NCBI GenBank assembly: GCA_902579215.1
Contig: CACHGH010000009.1
Span: forward strand, 1-41,090
From: an uncultured Pelagibacteraceae bacterium
Lineage (GTDB): Bacteria > Pseudomonadota > Alphaproteobacteria > Pelagibacterales > Pelagibacteraceae
DNA: 41,090 bases
Reading direction: 5' to 3'
The position numbers were made by a program, and so were the translations under genes. Shown one piece after another: positions 26,779 through 34,864 of the stretch. The notes below the pieces were generated by a model, which did no database searches, was not told the DNA's origin, and saw only the letters and a program-made list of their open reading frames with translations. Every line of letters starts with the position of its first letter. The first letter of the stretch is position 1.

Positions 26779-26894
26779 GCCTGGCAACGACCTACTCTTC
26801 CATGCCTTAAGACAAAGTACCATCGGCGCTGAAGGGCTTGACTTCCGAGTTCGGAATGGGATCGGGTATTGCCCCTTCGCAATAATCACCAGGC
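26779..26894 (-). rRNA. rrf: 5S ribosomal RNA
   Basis: The minus strand reads as a full 116-nt 5S rRNA. The 5' GCCTGG pairs with the 3' CCAGGC to form helix I. The interior has the conserved CCCATTCCGAACTCGGAAGTC and the GCGCCGATGGTA segment. It stands alone: no 23S precedes it within the window. Upstream (higher coordinates) lies the sugar island. A promoter is predicted directly before it. Confidence 0.97.
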
Positions 26895-26928
26895 AGAAGT
26901 TTTATACATAAAAAAAATAAATTGTAAA
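26895..26928 (-). promoter_or_regulatory. Predicted sigma-70-type promoter of the 5S rRNA gene
   Basis: On the minus strand: -35 TTTACA (complement of 26923-26928), a 16-bp spacer and -10 TATAAA (complement of 26901-26906). Seven bases further is base 26894, the first base of the 5S molecule. The 51-bp gap between the 5S gene and the stop of the next gene holds the whole element. Confidence 0.6.
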
Positions 26929-26945
26929 CAACGATTTATTTGAAT

Positions 26946-27827
26946 TTAAGATGTTTTGATTACTTTGTTTATATAGTCTTTTAACTGGATCTTTCCAAAC
27001 ATTTTATAAACTTTATTAGACAAGTTCATATTTGTTAAGGCAGATGCATACCTTTCTCCCTCACGAGGAGGAAGCATTTTTATTTTAGAATGAAAGAGCT
27101 TTGCAACCTGCAAAATAGTATAGCTCTTTTTGTTCGAAATACTGTAATGTTTACATTCGTTTTTTCTCCAAGCAAAATAACATGCCTCAACAGTATCCAG
27201 AATATGAGTGAATCTTCTAGATTGATTACCTGGCTTAACAACTGTCAGTGGTTTATTTTTTTTATATAGATTTTCAAAAATACCAATGACTGTTGCCATT
27301 TCACCTACACTTATTTGTCCAGGTCCATAAACATTATAAAAATAAATTATTTCAAATTTCATTTTAAACCATTTTTTTAAGTTCTCTAACATTTCTAAAT
27401 TTTTTGCTTTAGTAAAAGCATATGGAGATAAATTTTTATCATTACCTTTATTTCCAAGGTTTGCAGAAGTAGCGGAATAAATAAGTTTAATATTATTATT
27501 AAGACAAAAATTAAAAATTGCGTGTGATCCCACAGAGTTAGATTCAATGCACTCATTCATTTTCATAAAACTTTGATAAATTCTAGAAAATTCTCCAAAA
27601 TGAAAAATTGTTTTAATTTTTTTAGTTTTATTTTTTAAAATTTTGTCAATATTTTTAGTATTGTCTTTAACATATTTAATTCTTTTATTTTTAATATGAT
27701 TTTTTGTTGTTCCAGAAGAGTAATTATCGATACTTAAAATTTTATATTTTGTTTTTTTTAAAATTAACTTTATTAAATTTGATCCAACAAACCCAGCGCC
27801 GCCTGTTACAACTATAATATTTTTCAT
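26946..27827 (-). CDS. NAD-dependent sugar epimerase/dehydratase (SDR, UDP-glucose 4-epimerase-like)
   Basis: Extended short-chain dehydrogenase acting on a nucleotide sugar. The NAD motif VTGGAGFVGSN is at residues 7-17, IDNYSSGT follows beta-2 as in GalE, and SATSANLG with Tyr 136 and Lys 140 (PYAFTKAK) forms the catalytic set. Length 293 aa is on the short side. It is the first gene of the island next to the 5S gene, last in a four-gene minus-strand run with fcl, gmd and an FkbM methyltransferase. The exact sugar is not determined. Confidence 0.85.
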   Translation of the reverse strand: MKNIIVVTGGAGFVGSNLIKLILKKTKYKILSIDNYSSGTTKNHIKNKRIKYVKDNTKNIDKILKNKTKKIKTIFHFGEFSRIYQSFMKMNECIESNSVGSHAIFNFCLNNNIKLIYSATSANLGNKGNDKNLSPYAFTKAKNLEMLENLKKWFKMKFEIIYFYNVYGPGQISVGEMATVIGIFENLYKKNKPLTVVKPGNQSRRFTHILDTVEACYFAWRKNECKHYSISNKKSYTILQVAKLFHSKIKMLPPREGERYASALTNMNLSNKVYKMFGKIQLKDYINKVIKTS

Positions 27828-27839
27828 ATTAAATATATT

Positions 27840-28775
27840 TTATTTACTGTTTAGATATGATTTGTAAGTTTTTAAAATTGCATCTTTAAGATTAGTTTTA
27901 GATTTCCATCCATATCTTTTTGCTAAAGATACATCAAGTACTTTTCTTGGTGTTCCATTTGGCTTTGACAAATCATATATAATTTTTATTTTTTTATTTG
28001 GAATTATAATTTTTAAAATCAGTTTTGCGTAATCTTTGATTGTATAATCTTTTCCTGTGCCAATATTTATAACGCTCTCTTTAATTTTTTTATTCATAAA
28101 AAAAATACATGCTCTCGCTATATCATCAACATAAATAATCTCTCTTTTTGCCAAACCATTTCCCCACAAAGACAAATTTTTTTTATTTTGAGTTTTTACT
28201 TTATGAATTTTTCTGATTAGAGCAGGAAAAAAATGAGAATTTAGTTCGTGGTAGTTATCATTGGGACCAAAAGTATTTGTTGGCATTAAACATTTATAAT
28301 TTGTTCCATATTGATTATTGTAACTTTCGCACATTTTAATTCCCGCAATTTTAGCAATAGCATAAGCATCATTTGTTTTTTCTAAATCTCCCTGAAGCAA
28401 ATAAGATTCTTTAATTGGTTGTTTGCACAATCTAGGATAGACGCAGCTAGATCCAAGAAAAATTATATTTTTTACACCACTTAAATATGCTGAATGAATT
28501 AAATTTGATTGTATCATTAAATTTTCATAAATAAATTCACCTTTATACTTATTATTAGAATAGATTCCTCCAACCTTAGCTGCAGCTATAATAATAAACT
28601 TTGGTCTATTTTTTTTTAAAAAATTAGTTACCTTTTGTTGATTTGTTAAATCTAGCTTTGATCTAGTTGCGAATATAATATTTTTAAAACCTTTTTTTTT
28701 TAATTGGCGTAAAATAGCACTTCCAACTAATCCTCCATGTCCTGCTAAAAATATTTTTGAATTTTTTTTTAACAT
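27840..28775 (-). CDS. fcl: GDP-L-fucose synthase
   Basis: Epimerises and reduces GDP-4-keto-6-deoxymannose to GDP-L-fucose with NADPH. The motifs are LAGHGGLVGSAI, AAAKVGGIYSNN, FLGSSCVYPRLCKQPIKE and the Tyr 138/Lys 142 pair in DAYAIAKIAG, then PTNTFGPNDNYHELNSHFFPALI. Length 311 aa fits. It lies 10 bp downstream of gmd, the classical pair. Confidence 0.94.
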   Translation of the reverse strand: MLKKNSKIFLAGHGGLVGSAILRQLKKKGFKNIIFATRSKLDLTNQQKVTNFLKKNRPKFIIIAAAKVGGIYSNNKYKGEFIYENLMIQSNLIHSAYLSGVKNIIFLGSSCVYPRLCKQPIKESYLLQGDLEKTNDAYAIAKIAGIKMCESYNNQYGTNYKCLMPTNTFGPNDNYHELNSHFFPALIRKIHKVKTQNKKNLSLWGNGLAKREIIYVDDIARACIFFMNKKIKESVINIGTGKDYTIKDYAKLILKIIIPNKKIKIIYDLSKPNGTPRKVLDVSLAKRYGWKSKTNLKDAILKTYKSYLNSK

Positions 28776-28785
28776 AAAATAATTA

Positions 28786-29820
28786 TCAATATGAAAATTC
28801 TTCTGAAATCATATCTTTAATTAGCTCTTTAATGTTAACCTTTGGTTTCCATTTTAACTGTCTTCTTGCTTTTGTCGCATCTCCTAAAAGTGTGTTAACA
28901 TCTAGTGGTCTAAAATATTTTTTATCACACTCAACAATAACTTTTTTACTTATTTTATCATAAGCTTTTTCTTTAATACCTTTTCCCTTCCAAATTATTT
29001 TCATATCAAGTTCATGTGCTACAAGGTTAATAAATTGTTTAACACTATATTGTTTTCCAGTTGCAATTACATAATCATCTGAAGTTTTTTGCTGAAGAAT
29101 TTTCCACATTGCCTCAACATAATCTTTGGCATGTCCCCAATCTCTTTTCGAATTTAGATTTCCAATGAACAATTTTGATTGTGTGCCTTCTTTTATTTTA
29201 ATCATAGCTTTAACAATTTTTTTTGTAACAAAAGTTTCACCTCGTCTTGGACTTTCGTGATTAAACAAAATTCCGTTTGCTGCAAAAATATTATAAGCCT
29301 CTCTGTAATTTTTTGTAATCCAATGACCATAAAGTTTTGCAACACCATAGGGACTTAGTGGATAAAAATTTGTTTTTTCATTTTGCGGAACAGATTGAAC
29401 TTTTCCAAACATTTCAGAAGTGCCTGCTTGATAAAATTTAGTTTTCTTTTCCATCTTGTGAAATTTAATTGCTTCTAATATTCTTAAAGCTCCTAAGGCA
29501 TCTGCATTAGCCGTATACTCTGGAACTTCAAATGAAACTGCTACATGAGATTGAGCTGCTAAATTATATATTTCATTAGGTTTTACTGCTTTAATAATTT
29601 TAGATACAGATGTTGAGTCAGTGATATCGCCATAATGCAAAATAAAATTTCTTTTAGACTCATGTGGATCTTGGTAGATATGATCTACTCTATTTGTGTT
29701 TATAGATGAAGATCTTCTTTTTACACCATGAACAATATATTTTTTCTTTATTAAAAATTCAGCTAAATAAGATCCATCTTGGCCTGTTACTCCAAATATA
29801 AGTGCAATTTTTTTTTTCAT
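28786..29820 (-). CDS. gmd: GDP-mannose 4,6-dehydratase
   Basis: Makes GDP-4-keto-6-deoxymannose from GDP-mannose. Visible are [14 protein letters not shown] (cofactor loop, residues 10-23), [46 protein letters not shown], the catalytic Tyr 158/Lys 162 in [12 protein letters not shown], and [16 protein letters not shown]. Length 344 aa is normal. It provides the substrate for the adjacent fcl product. Confidence 0.96.
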   Translation of the reverse strand: MKKKIALIFGVTGQDGSYLAEFLIKKKYIVHGVKRRSSSINTNRVDHIYQDPHESKRNFILHYGDITDSTSVSKIIKAVKPNEIYNLAAQSHVAVSFEVPEYTANADALGALRILEAIKFHKMEKKTKFYQAGTSEMFGKVQSVPQNEKTNFYPLSPYGVAKLYGHWITKNYREAYNIFAANGILFNHESPRRGETFVTKKIVKAMIKIKEGTQSKLFIGNLNSKRDWGHAKDYVEAMWKILQQKTSDDYVIATGKQYSVKQFINLVAHELDMKIIWKGKGIKEKAYDKISKKVIVECDKKYFRPLDVNTLLGDATKARRQLKWKPKVNIKELIKDMISEEFSY

Positions 29821-29864
29821 AAATTTAAACTTTCATATTTTTATATTTAAAAATCAATATTTCA

Positions 29865-30575
29865 TCAATTTAAATTTTCAAAAATATACTCAAACGTCTT
29901 TCTAAAATACATTTTTGATTTAAATTTTAGAGCAAAATTATTTTTTTTTAAGATATTGCATATATCAGAAAAACTATAATCTTTATCAATCATATTATCA
30001 TAATGGTGTTCAAGAAGTATAAAATTTATTAATTTAAAATGATCATTATTAATTCCTTTTAACACATTATATTCATAACCCTCTGTATCAATTTTTAAAA
30101 TATCAATGTTGCTAATATTATTTTCATTAATAAAATTAGATAGTTTTATAATCTTAACAGATTGTTTAAAGCTATATTTTTTTTTTGAGAATGGTAATAA
30201 CAATTTTTTTTTTAATAAAAAATATTTTGATTGTTCTGATATTTTATTAAATGTTGACGACTGGCTATCAACAACAATATTTAAGTCTTCAGTTTTTTCT
30301 TCATTGCCAACACCTAAATTGTAGGTAAAAACATTGTTGCTACTTTTAGCTTTTAAATTTTTATAAATAAAAGGATTTGGTTCAAAAGAATATATTTTAT
30401 CAATTGTGAAATTTTTTGAATATAAGTTTATGGTTTCTCCTTTATGTCCACCTACATCAATTAAAGTAATTTTTTTATTCTTAATTTTTTTTTTAAAAAA
30501 ATTACATATTTTTTTATTTGTAAATTGGTCAAAAAATGCAAACAATAAATGAAATAATCTAATATAATAATTCAT
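29865..30575 (-). CDS. FkbM family methyltransferase
   Basis: SAM-dependent O-methyltransferase of the FkbM type, often acting on sugars in glycan clusters. Motif I is ITLIDVGGHKGETINLYSK (about residues 36-54), followed by IYSFEPNPFIYKNLK, YNLGVGNEE, and the family signature IDILKIDTEGYEYNVLKG. Length 236 aa. Its start codon shares one base with the stop of the 560-aa membrane protein upstream, so the two are coupled. The target sugar is unknown. Confidence 0.9.
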   Translation of the reverse strand: MNYYIRLFHLLFAFFDQFTNKKICNFFKKKIKNKKITLIDVGGHKGETINLYSKNFTIDKIYSFEPNPFIYKNLKAKSSNNVFTYNLGVGNEEKTEDLNIVVDSQSSTFNKISEQSKYFLLKKKLLLPFSKKKYSFKQSVKIIKLSNFINENNISNIDILKIDTEGYEYNVLKGINNDHFKLINFILLEHHYDNMIDKDYSFSDICNILKKNNFALKFKSKMYFRKTFEYIFENLN

Positions 30576-32257
30576 TATTTTATTATGGATTTATATTTAT
30601 TTATATAAATCATTTTAATTTTAGACCTATTAGAACACGGTGTAGGAGTAGCCCAGCACATGTCATCAATTGGATTATAAATTTTTTTTCCATTTTCGTT
30701 GAAACTAAGTTTGTAATTAACATTTGGTACATAAAAAAAAGGGTAATTAAGAATATCGTAATTATATTTGGCAATTTCGTGATTAAGTCTTGATATATTT
30801 CTACCATTATAAACTAGAAAAGTTAAAAAAATCAAAAAAATAGTTAATTTATAATTTTTTTTATGGAAATAGTTAAAACTACTTAAATACAAACTAAAAA
30901 TTATAAATAATGTTAGAGAAATTAAGACATATCCACCATATCTTAAAGATGGATGAAATAAAAACCATTCTACCAAAAAAACAGAAGATAAGATCAAAGG
31001 AACAAAATAGTTAAATTTTTTTTTAATTTGTTTTTTTTTATTTCTATAAAATAAACAAAAAGTTAAAATTAATAAAAAGACTAAACCAAATAAAAAATCA
31101 GAAACTTTATTAAAAAAATATTTTTCTATCCAGTTATTTATCCATTTAAAATTTTTAACATAATCTTTTTTTTTTATATCTACTGAATAATTAGAACCTC
31201 CTCCAGCCTTAGCCCACCATTCATAGTGTACTTTCATTTTTTGTACTTCATCTTTTTTAATTGACCATTGTAAATTTTCATTGCAAGTTTGTTTTGCAGG
31301 ATAAAGGGCACACCCTGTGCTTAAAAAATTTATTGAAAATATCATTAAAACAAAAAAAGTAAAAACAGATAAAATTTTCATAGATTTGAAATTAATAAAA
31401 GTAAAAAATATTTTTTTGTTTAATAATAAAATAATAGGAATAATAAAATATATGAAAAAATAAGCTTTCATGCTTGCAGCTAAAACAGTAAATAAAATTA
31501 GTAGAACTATATCTTTTTTAATATTATCAGTTTTATTGTTGAAATTAATTATCTCAAAATATTTTATAAAAATTAAAAAAACTAATATTTGACCCGCTCT
31601 ATCGGCTCCAAATTCAGCAATTCTGTAGAAAAAACAATTAACAAAAATAAATGATAATAAATATAAAAAATAAAAAAAATCATAATTTTTACTTTTAGTT
31701 TTCTGAAAAATAAATTTGAGGCTAACGATATTAAAAAATATTAATGTATAAAGGCCATGGGCATGAAACAAATTATATTTTATATAAGGAAGATAAAATA
31801 AAGAATTAAAGTAAAATATAGAAGATGGGGTTCTATAACCATGACCTAAATTGCCCATTCCTATAATAAATTGATTTTCAACTAAAGTTAATGAATAAGG
31901 TAAGTGATAATATGGAAAATCATCATGATTTTTGGATATGTACAATCCTATTAAAGATAATAAAGAAATTAATAATAAAAACTTAAGATTTTTTTTAAAA
32001 TAAACCTCATCTTTTTTAAAAAAGAAACCAATAAAACCCAGAACAAGAATAAAGCAATTAAAAACAAAACTATGGGCAAAGAAAAAACTAGATAACATTG
32101 CTATTAAACTTAAAAAAAATATTCCTAGTAGCCCTTGAAAACCAAAATTTAATTTTGAAAAATTAGGATAAAAAATAGAGGAAAATATCCTTCCATGACC
32201 TATTATTGTAATTAAAAATAGATAAAAGAAAAAAATAAAACTAATATTTGCAAACAT
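30575..32257 (-). CDS. Large multi-spanning membrane protein, LIC_10190/GT-C-like
   Basis: A 560-residue protein with about twelve hydrophobic helices. The first large loop contains KNHDDFPYYHLPYSLTLVENQF (Asp 112, Asp 113, His 118) and GNLGHGYRTPSSIFYFNS. This resembles membrane proteins annotated as the LIC_10190 family and the catalytic loop layout of GT-C transferases. A later loop carries two cysteines (STGCALYPAKQTCNE). It probably transfers or polymerises lipid-linked sugar at the outer face of the inner membrane; this is inference from fold type and island context. Confidence 0.72.
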   Translation of the reverse strand: MFANISFIFFFYLFLITIIGHGRIFSSIFYPNFSKLNFGFQGLLGIFFLSLIAMLSSFFFAHSFVFNCFILVLGFIGFFFKKDEVYFKKNLKFLLLISLLSLIGLYISKNHDDFPYYHLPYSLTLVENQFIIGMGNLGHGYRTPSSIFYFNSLFYLPYIKYNLFHAHGLYTLIFFNIVSLKFIFQKTKSKNYDFFYFLYLLSFIFVNCFFYRIAEFGADRAGQILVFLIFIKYFEIINFNNKTDNIKKDIVLLILFTVLAASMKAYFFIYFIIPIILLLNKKIFFTFINFKSMKILSVFTFFVLMIFSINFLSTGCALYPAKQTCNENLQWSIKKDEVQKMKVHYEWWAKAGGGSNYSVDIKKKDYVKNFKWINNWIEKYFFNKVSDFLFGLVFLLILTFCLFYRNKKKQIKKKFNYFVPLILSSVFLVEWFLFHPSLRYGGYVLISLTLFIIFSLYLSSFNYFHKKNYKLTIFLIFLTFLVYNGRNISRLNHEIAKYNYDILNYPFFYVPNVNYKLSFNENGKKIYNPIDDMCWATPTPCSNRSKIKMIYINKYKSIIK

Positions 32258-32286
32258 AATTTATTAAAATATATATCTTATTAAAA

Positions 32287-32955
32287 ATGAAAAATTTATC
32301 ATTAATTATACCAGCAAAATATGAAAAAGAGTCATTACCAAAAGTTTTAATTGAGCTAAAGAAATATAAAATAATAACTTATATTATATTAGAAAAAAAA
32401 GATATCGAAACGGTGAAATGTGCAAAAAAATTCCGTGTAAATATTGTTTATCAAAAAGGTAAGGGTTATGGAAATGCTCTTATAGAAGGAATACAGAGAG
32501 TAAAAACAAAATATTTTATAATCTTTAATGCTGATGGTTCATTTAACCCATCAGAAATAAAAAAAATAGTTAAAAAAGCAACTTCAACTAATTATGATAT
32601 GGTTTTTGCCTCTAGATACGAAAATAGAAATTCAGGAAGTGAGGATGATACTTGGGTAACCTTTATTGGAAACAAAATATTTACACTTATTGGAAAAATT
32701 TTCTTTGGGCTACCAATTTCAGATATACTTTACACTTATGTGTTATGTGACACAAAAAAAACTAAAAAATTGAAATTAAAAAGTAATGACTTTCGGTTTT
32801 GTGTAGAGCTGCCTATTAAGGCTATAAAGAAAAATTATAGAATCACATCTATTTCTTCATACGAAAGATCGAGAATTGCTGGAAGAAAAAAAGTTAATGC
32901 GATTAGAGATGGTTTTTTAATTTTAACATCTATGATTAAACTATTCTTTTATTAA
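32287..32955 (+). CDS. Glycosyltransferase family 2 (dolichyl-phosphate-mannose synthase-like)
   Basis: A 222-residue GT2 without membrane helices. The start LSLIIPAKYEKESLPKVLIEL, the segment GKGYGNALIEGI, the metal-binding FNADGSFNPSEI and FASRYENRNSGSEDD all fit; C-terminal ERSRIAGRKKVNAIRDGF is also typical of DPM-like enzymes that load a polyprenyl phosphate. It is divergent from the 560-aa membrane protein with a 29-bp gap, and is followed by tRNA-Val on the other strand. Confidence 0.88.
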   Translation: MKNLSLIIPAKYEKESLPKVLIELKKYKIITYIILEKKDIETVKCAKKFRVNIVYQKGKGYGNALIEGIQRVKTKYFIIFNADGSFNPSEIKKIVKKATSTNYDMVFASRYENRNSGSEDDTWVTFIGNKIFTLIGKIFFGLPISDILYTYVLCDTKKTKKLKLKSNDFRFCVELPIKAIKKNYRITSISSYERSRIAGRKKVNAIRDGFLILTSMIKLFFY

Positions 32956-32968
32956 TTAATTTTTATGG

Positions 32969-33043
32969 TGGTGGGCACAGTAAGAATTGAACTTACGACC
33001 TCTACGATGTCAACGTAGCGTTCTACCACTGAACTATGTGCCC
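32969..33043 (-). tRNA. tRNA-Val (GAC)
   Basis: Complete 75-nt cloverleaf on the minus strand with encoded CCA. Acceptor GGGCACA pairs with TGTGCCC. The D arm is TTC...GAAC-like, the anticodon arm CTACG TTGACAT CGTAG reads GAC, and the T loop is TTCAATT. It lies inside the polysaccharide island, between a plus-strand GT2 gene and a minus-strand WecA/MraY-like gene. Confidence 0.96.
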
Positions 33044-33049
33044 TATCAT

Positions 33050-34072
33050 TTATTTGATTTTTTTAATCCTAAATTTATATAAGTACAAATATAAAAGTGA
33101 ATATATTGCTACATTCGCAGAAATAATCAATAATTGAAATTCAGTACTTGAAATATTTGTTGCTGCAATTAAAAACGCTATTCCATTATAAAAATTTATT
33201 AAGTTCGCTGACATACCATTTGCAATAATATTTTTTTTAAAAAAATTTTTTTTTAAAAAATAAAATAAAAGCTGGTGCAGATGATAAGTGTCAGGAAGTA
33301 ATGGTGATAATTTTTTTCTAAATTTTCTTATTAATGAAAAAAGATTTTCATAAGCAGGGTACCATAATAAGACCGCTATAAAATATGGAGAAATAAATTG
33401 ATTACTAAGATAAATCTTAATTAAATAAAATCCAAAAAATATAGAAATTAAATATACTCCATTATCACCTAAAAATAATTTTCCCAACAAGTTAAAAAAA
33501 TATAATATTAAAAGTAACGCTAAAAATTGAAAAAAGAAATTTTCACTCAATCCAGACAAGTAAAAAAAATTAAGTTTTTTTATTATAAATAAAACTAAAA
33601 TATAATAACCAAGAACTAAAGTATTACATCCATCAATAAAATTTGATCCGTTAATTAATATTAAAAAACAAAAAGTTAAAAACAAATAACCAACAAAATT
33701 AAAGGTTAAAAAATAATTAAGATATTCTTGTCTTAGATTTCTAATTTTAATATCAAAAAAAAGAATTAAACTGAAAATAATTAAAAATTGTATTATCACT
33801 CTTACTACTGGTGATTTTATAAAATGAGTATCAGAAATTATTCCTAAGGCAAAAATCAGAGAGAAAAAAACCAAAATATTTATATTTTCTGGTGGTAAGT
33901 TAATAAATAAAAATATCATTATTGCTATTCCACCAGATAATGGTGTCTTAGTTTTTGATGCAAATCCCTGATGAATTTCTCCTGAAAAATTCAATAATAA
34001 ATTTTTATTTAGCAAAAATTTATTTATTATTAAAATAATTGGAACTGATAAAAAGATAAGAAAAACACTCAT
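33050..34072 (-). CDS. Undecaprenyl-phosphate sugar-1-phosphate transferase (WecA/MraY family, GT4-like)
   Basis: Polytopic membrane enzyme that starts a lipid-linked glycan by placing a sugar-1-phosphate on undecaprenyl phosphate. About ten hydrophobic helices are present in 340 aa. Family motifs are TPLSGGIAI near the N-terminus, NGSNFIDGCNTL, LGDNGVYLIS, and the cytoplasmic HLHQLLFYFLKK. The aspartate-rich loop that usually reads DD appears as ISDTHFIKSPVVR, with one Asp. It is the only candidate initiating transferase I see in the island. Confidence 0.88.
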   Translation of the reverse strand: MSVFLIFLSVPIILIINKFLLNKNLLLNFSGEIHQGFASKTKTPLSGGIAIMIFLFINLPPENINILVFFSLIFALGIISDTHFIKSPVVRVIIQFLIIFSLILFFDIKIRNLRQEYLNYFLTFNFVGYLFLTFCFLILINGSNFIDGCNTLVLGYYILVLFIIKKLNFFYLSGLSENFFFQFLALLLILYFFNLLGKLFLGDNGVYLISIFFGFYLIKIYLSNQFISPYFIAVLLWYPAYENLFSLIRKFRKKLSPLLPDTYHLHQLLFYFLKKNFFKKNIIANGMSANLINFYNGIAFLIAATNISSTEFQLLIISANVAIYSLLYLYLYKFRIKKIK

Positions 34073-34078
34073 TGTAAT

Positions 34079-34819
34079 TTAAACTTTTTTAAGAAAATTC
34101 AATGACAAAATCAATAAAAAATAAAAAGATTTTATGAATCCAAATTTTAGATGTTTGCGGTAAACATTATATCCATCAATAAGTTTTCTAAAAGATGAAG
34201 AAGATAATGAATTTGGTGTTTTTCTCCAATTTGTTAATTTTTCGTTCATACCATGAATCGTGCGTCCTGATTTAGTCAACATTAGCCATAAAACAAAATC
34301 CTCTTTTGTTTTTAAATTTGGAAATTTAAATTTTTTATTTATTATTTTTTTTTTAAGCATAACTGTCGAAAGACCTATATCACAAGATTTAATTAACTTT
34401 AAAAAACTTTGATCTTTTGCAGGCCTGTATGAAATTTTTTTACCAGACTCATTTATAATATTATATGATGTATGCGAAATATCAGATTTTTTCTTTTTCA
34501 TAAAAATTAATTGTTTAGAAATTTTGTCTTTTTTCCAGTAATCGTCTGCATCAAGAAAAGCTATATGGCTTCCCTTGGCAATTTTAATACCTAAATTTCT
34601 AGATGCTCCTGCTCCTATATTTTTTTTGTTTATATGTAACAAAATTCTTTTATGTTTTTTTTTCAATTTTGATAAAAACTTAAATTCTGAAAGATCTGAA
34701 TCATCATAAACTATTATTATCTCAATATTTCTGTAAGTTTGAGATAATACTGAGCTTATTGTTTTTGAAAAATATTTCTTTTTTTTGTAGTATGGAATTA
34801 TTACACTAACTAATTTCAT
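34079..34819 (-). CDS. Glycosyltransferase family 2
   Basis: A 246-residue inverting GT2 with the canonical SVIIPYYKKKKYFSKTISSVLSQTYRNIEIIIVYDDS, GAGASRNLGIKIAKG, the DXD region AFLDADDYWKKDKI, and TKEDFVLWLML in place of the catalytic ED motif. No strong membrane anchor, though the last 20 residues are hydrophobic. It lies 6 bp before the WecA/MraY-like gene. Donor and acceptor are not known. Confidence 0.92.
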   Translation of the reverse strand: MKLVSVIIPYYKKKKYFSKTISSVLSQTYRNIEIIIVYDDSDLSEFKFLSKLKKKHKRILLHINKKNIGAGASRNLGIKIAKGSHIAFLDADDYWKKDKISKQLIFMKKKKSDISHTSYNIINESGKKISYRPAKDQSFLKLIKSCDIGLSTVMLKKKIINKKFKFPNLKTKEDFVLWLMLTKSGRTIHGMNEKLTNWRKTPNSLSSSSFRKLIDGYNVYRKHLKFGFIKSFYFLLILSLNFLKKV

Positions 34820-34864
34820 TCAATATGCTAAATATAAAATTTAAAATAGCATATTTATAAACAA

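Noticed and set aside
33230-33262. Alternating long A and T runs suggesting a repeat or phase-variation tract
   Set aside because: They encode the Phe/Lys-rich stretch of the WecA/MraY-like protein in frame and are no longer than many runs in this AT-rich island.
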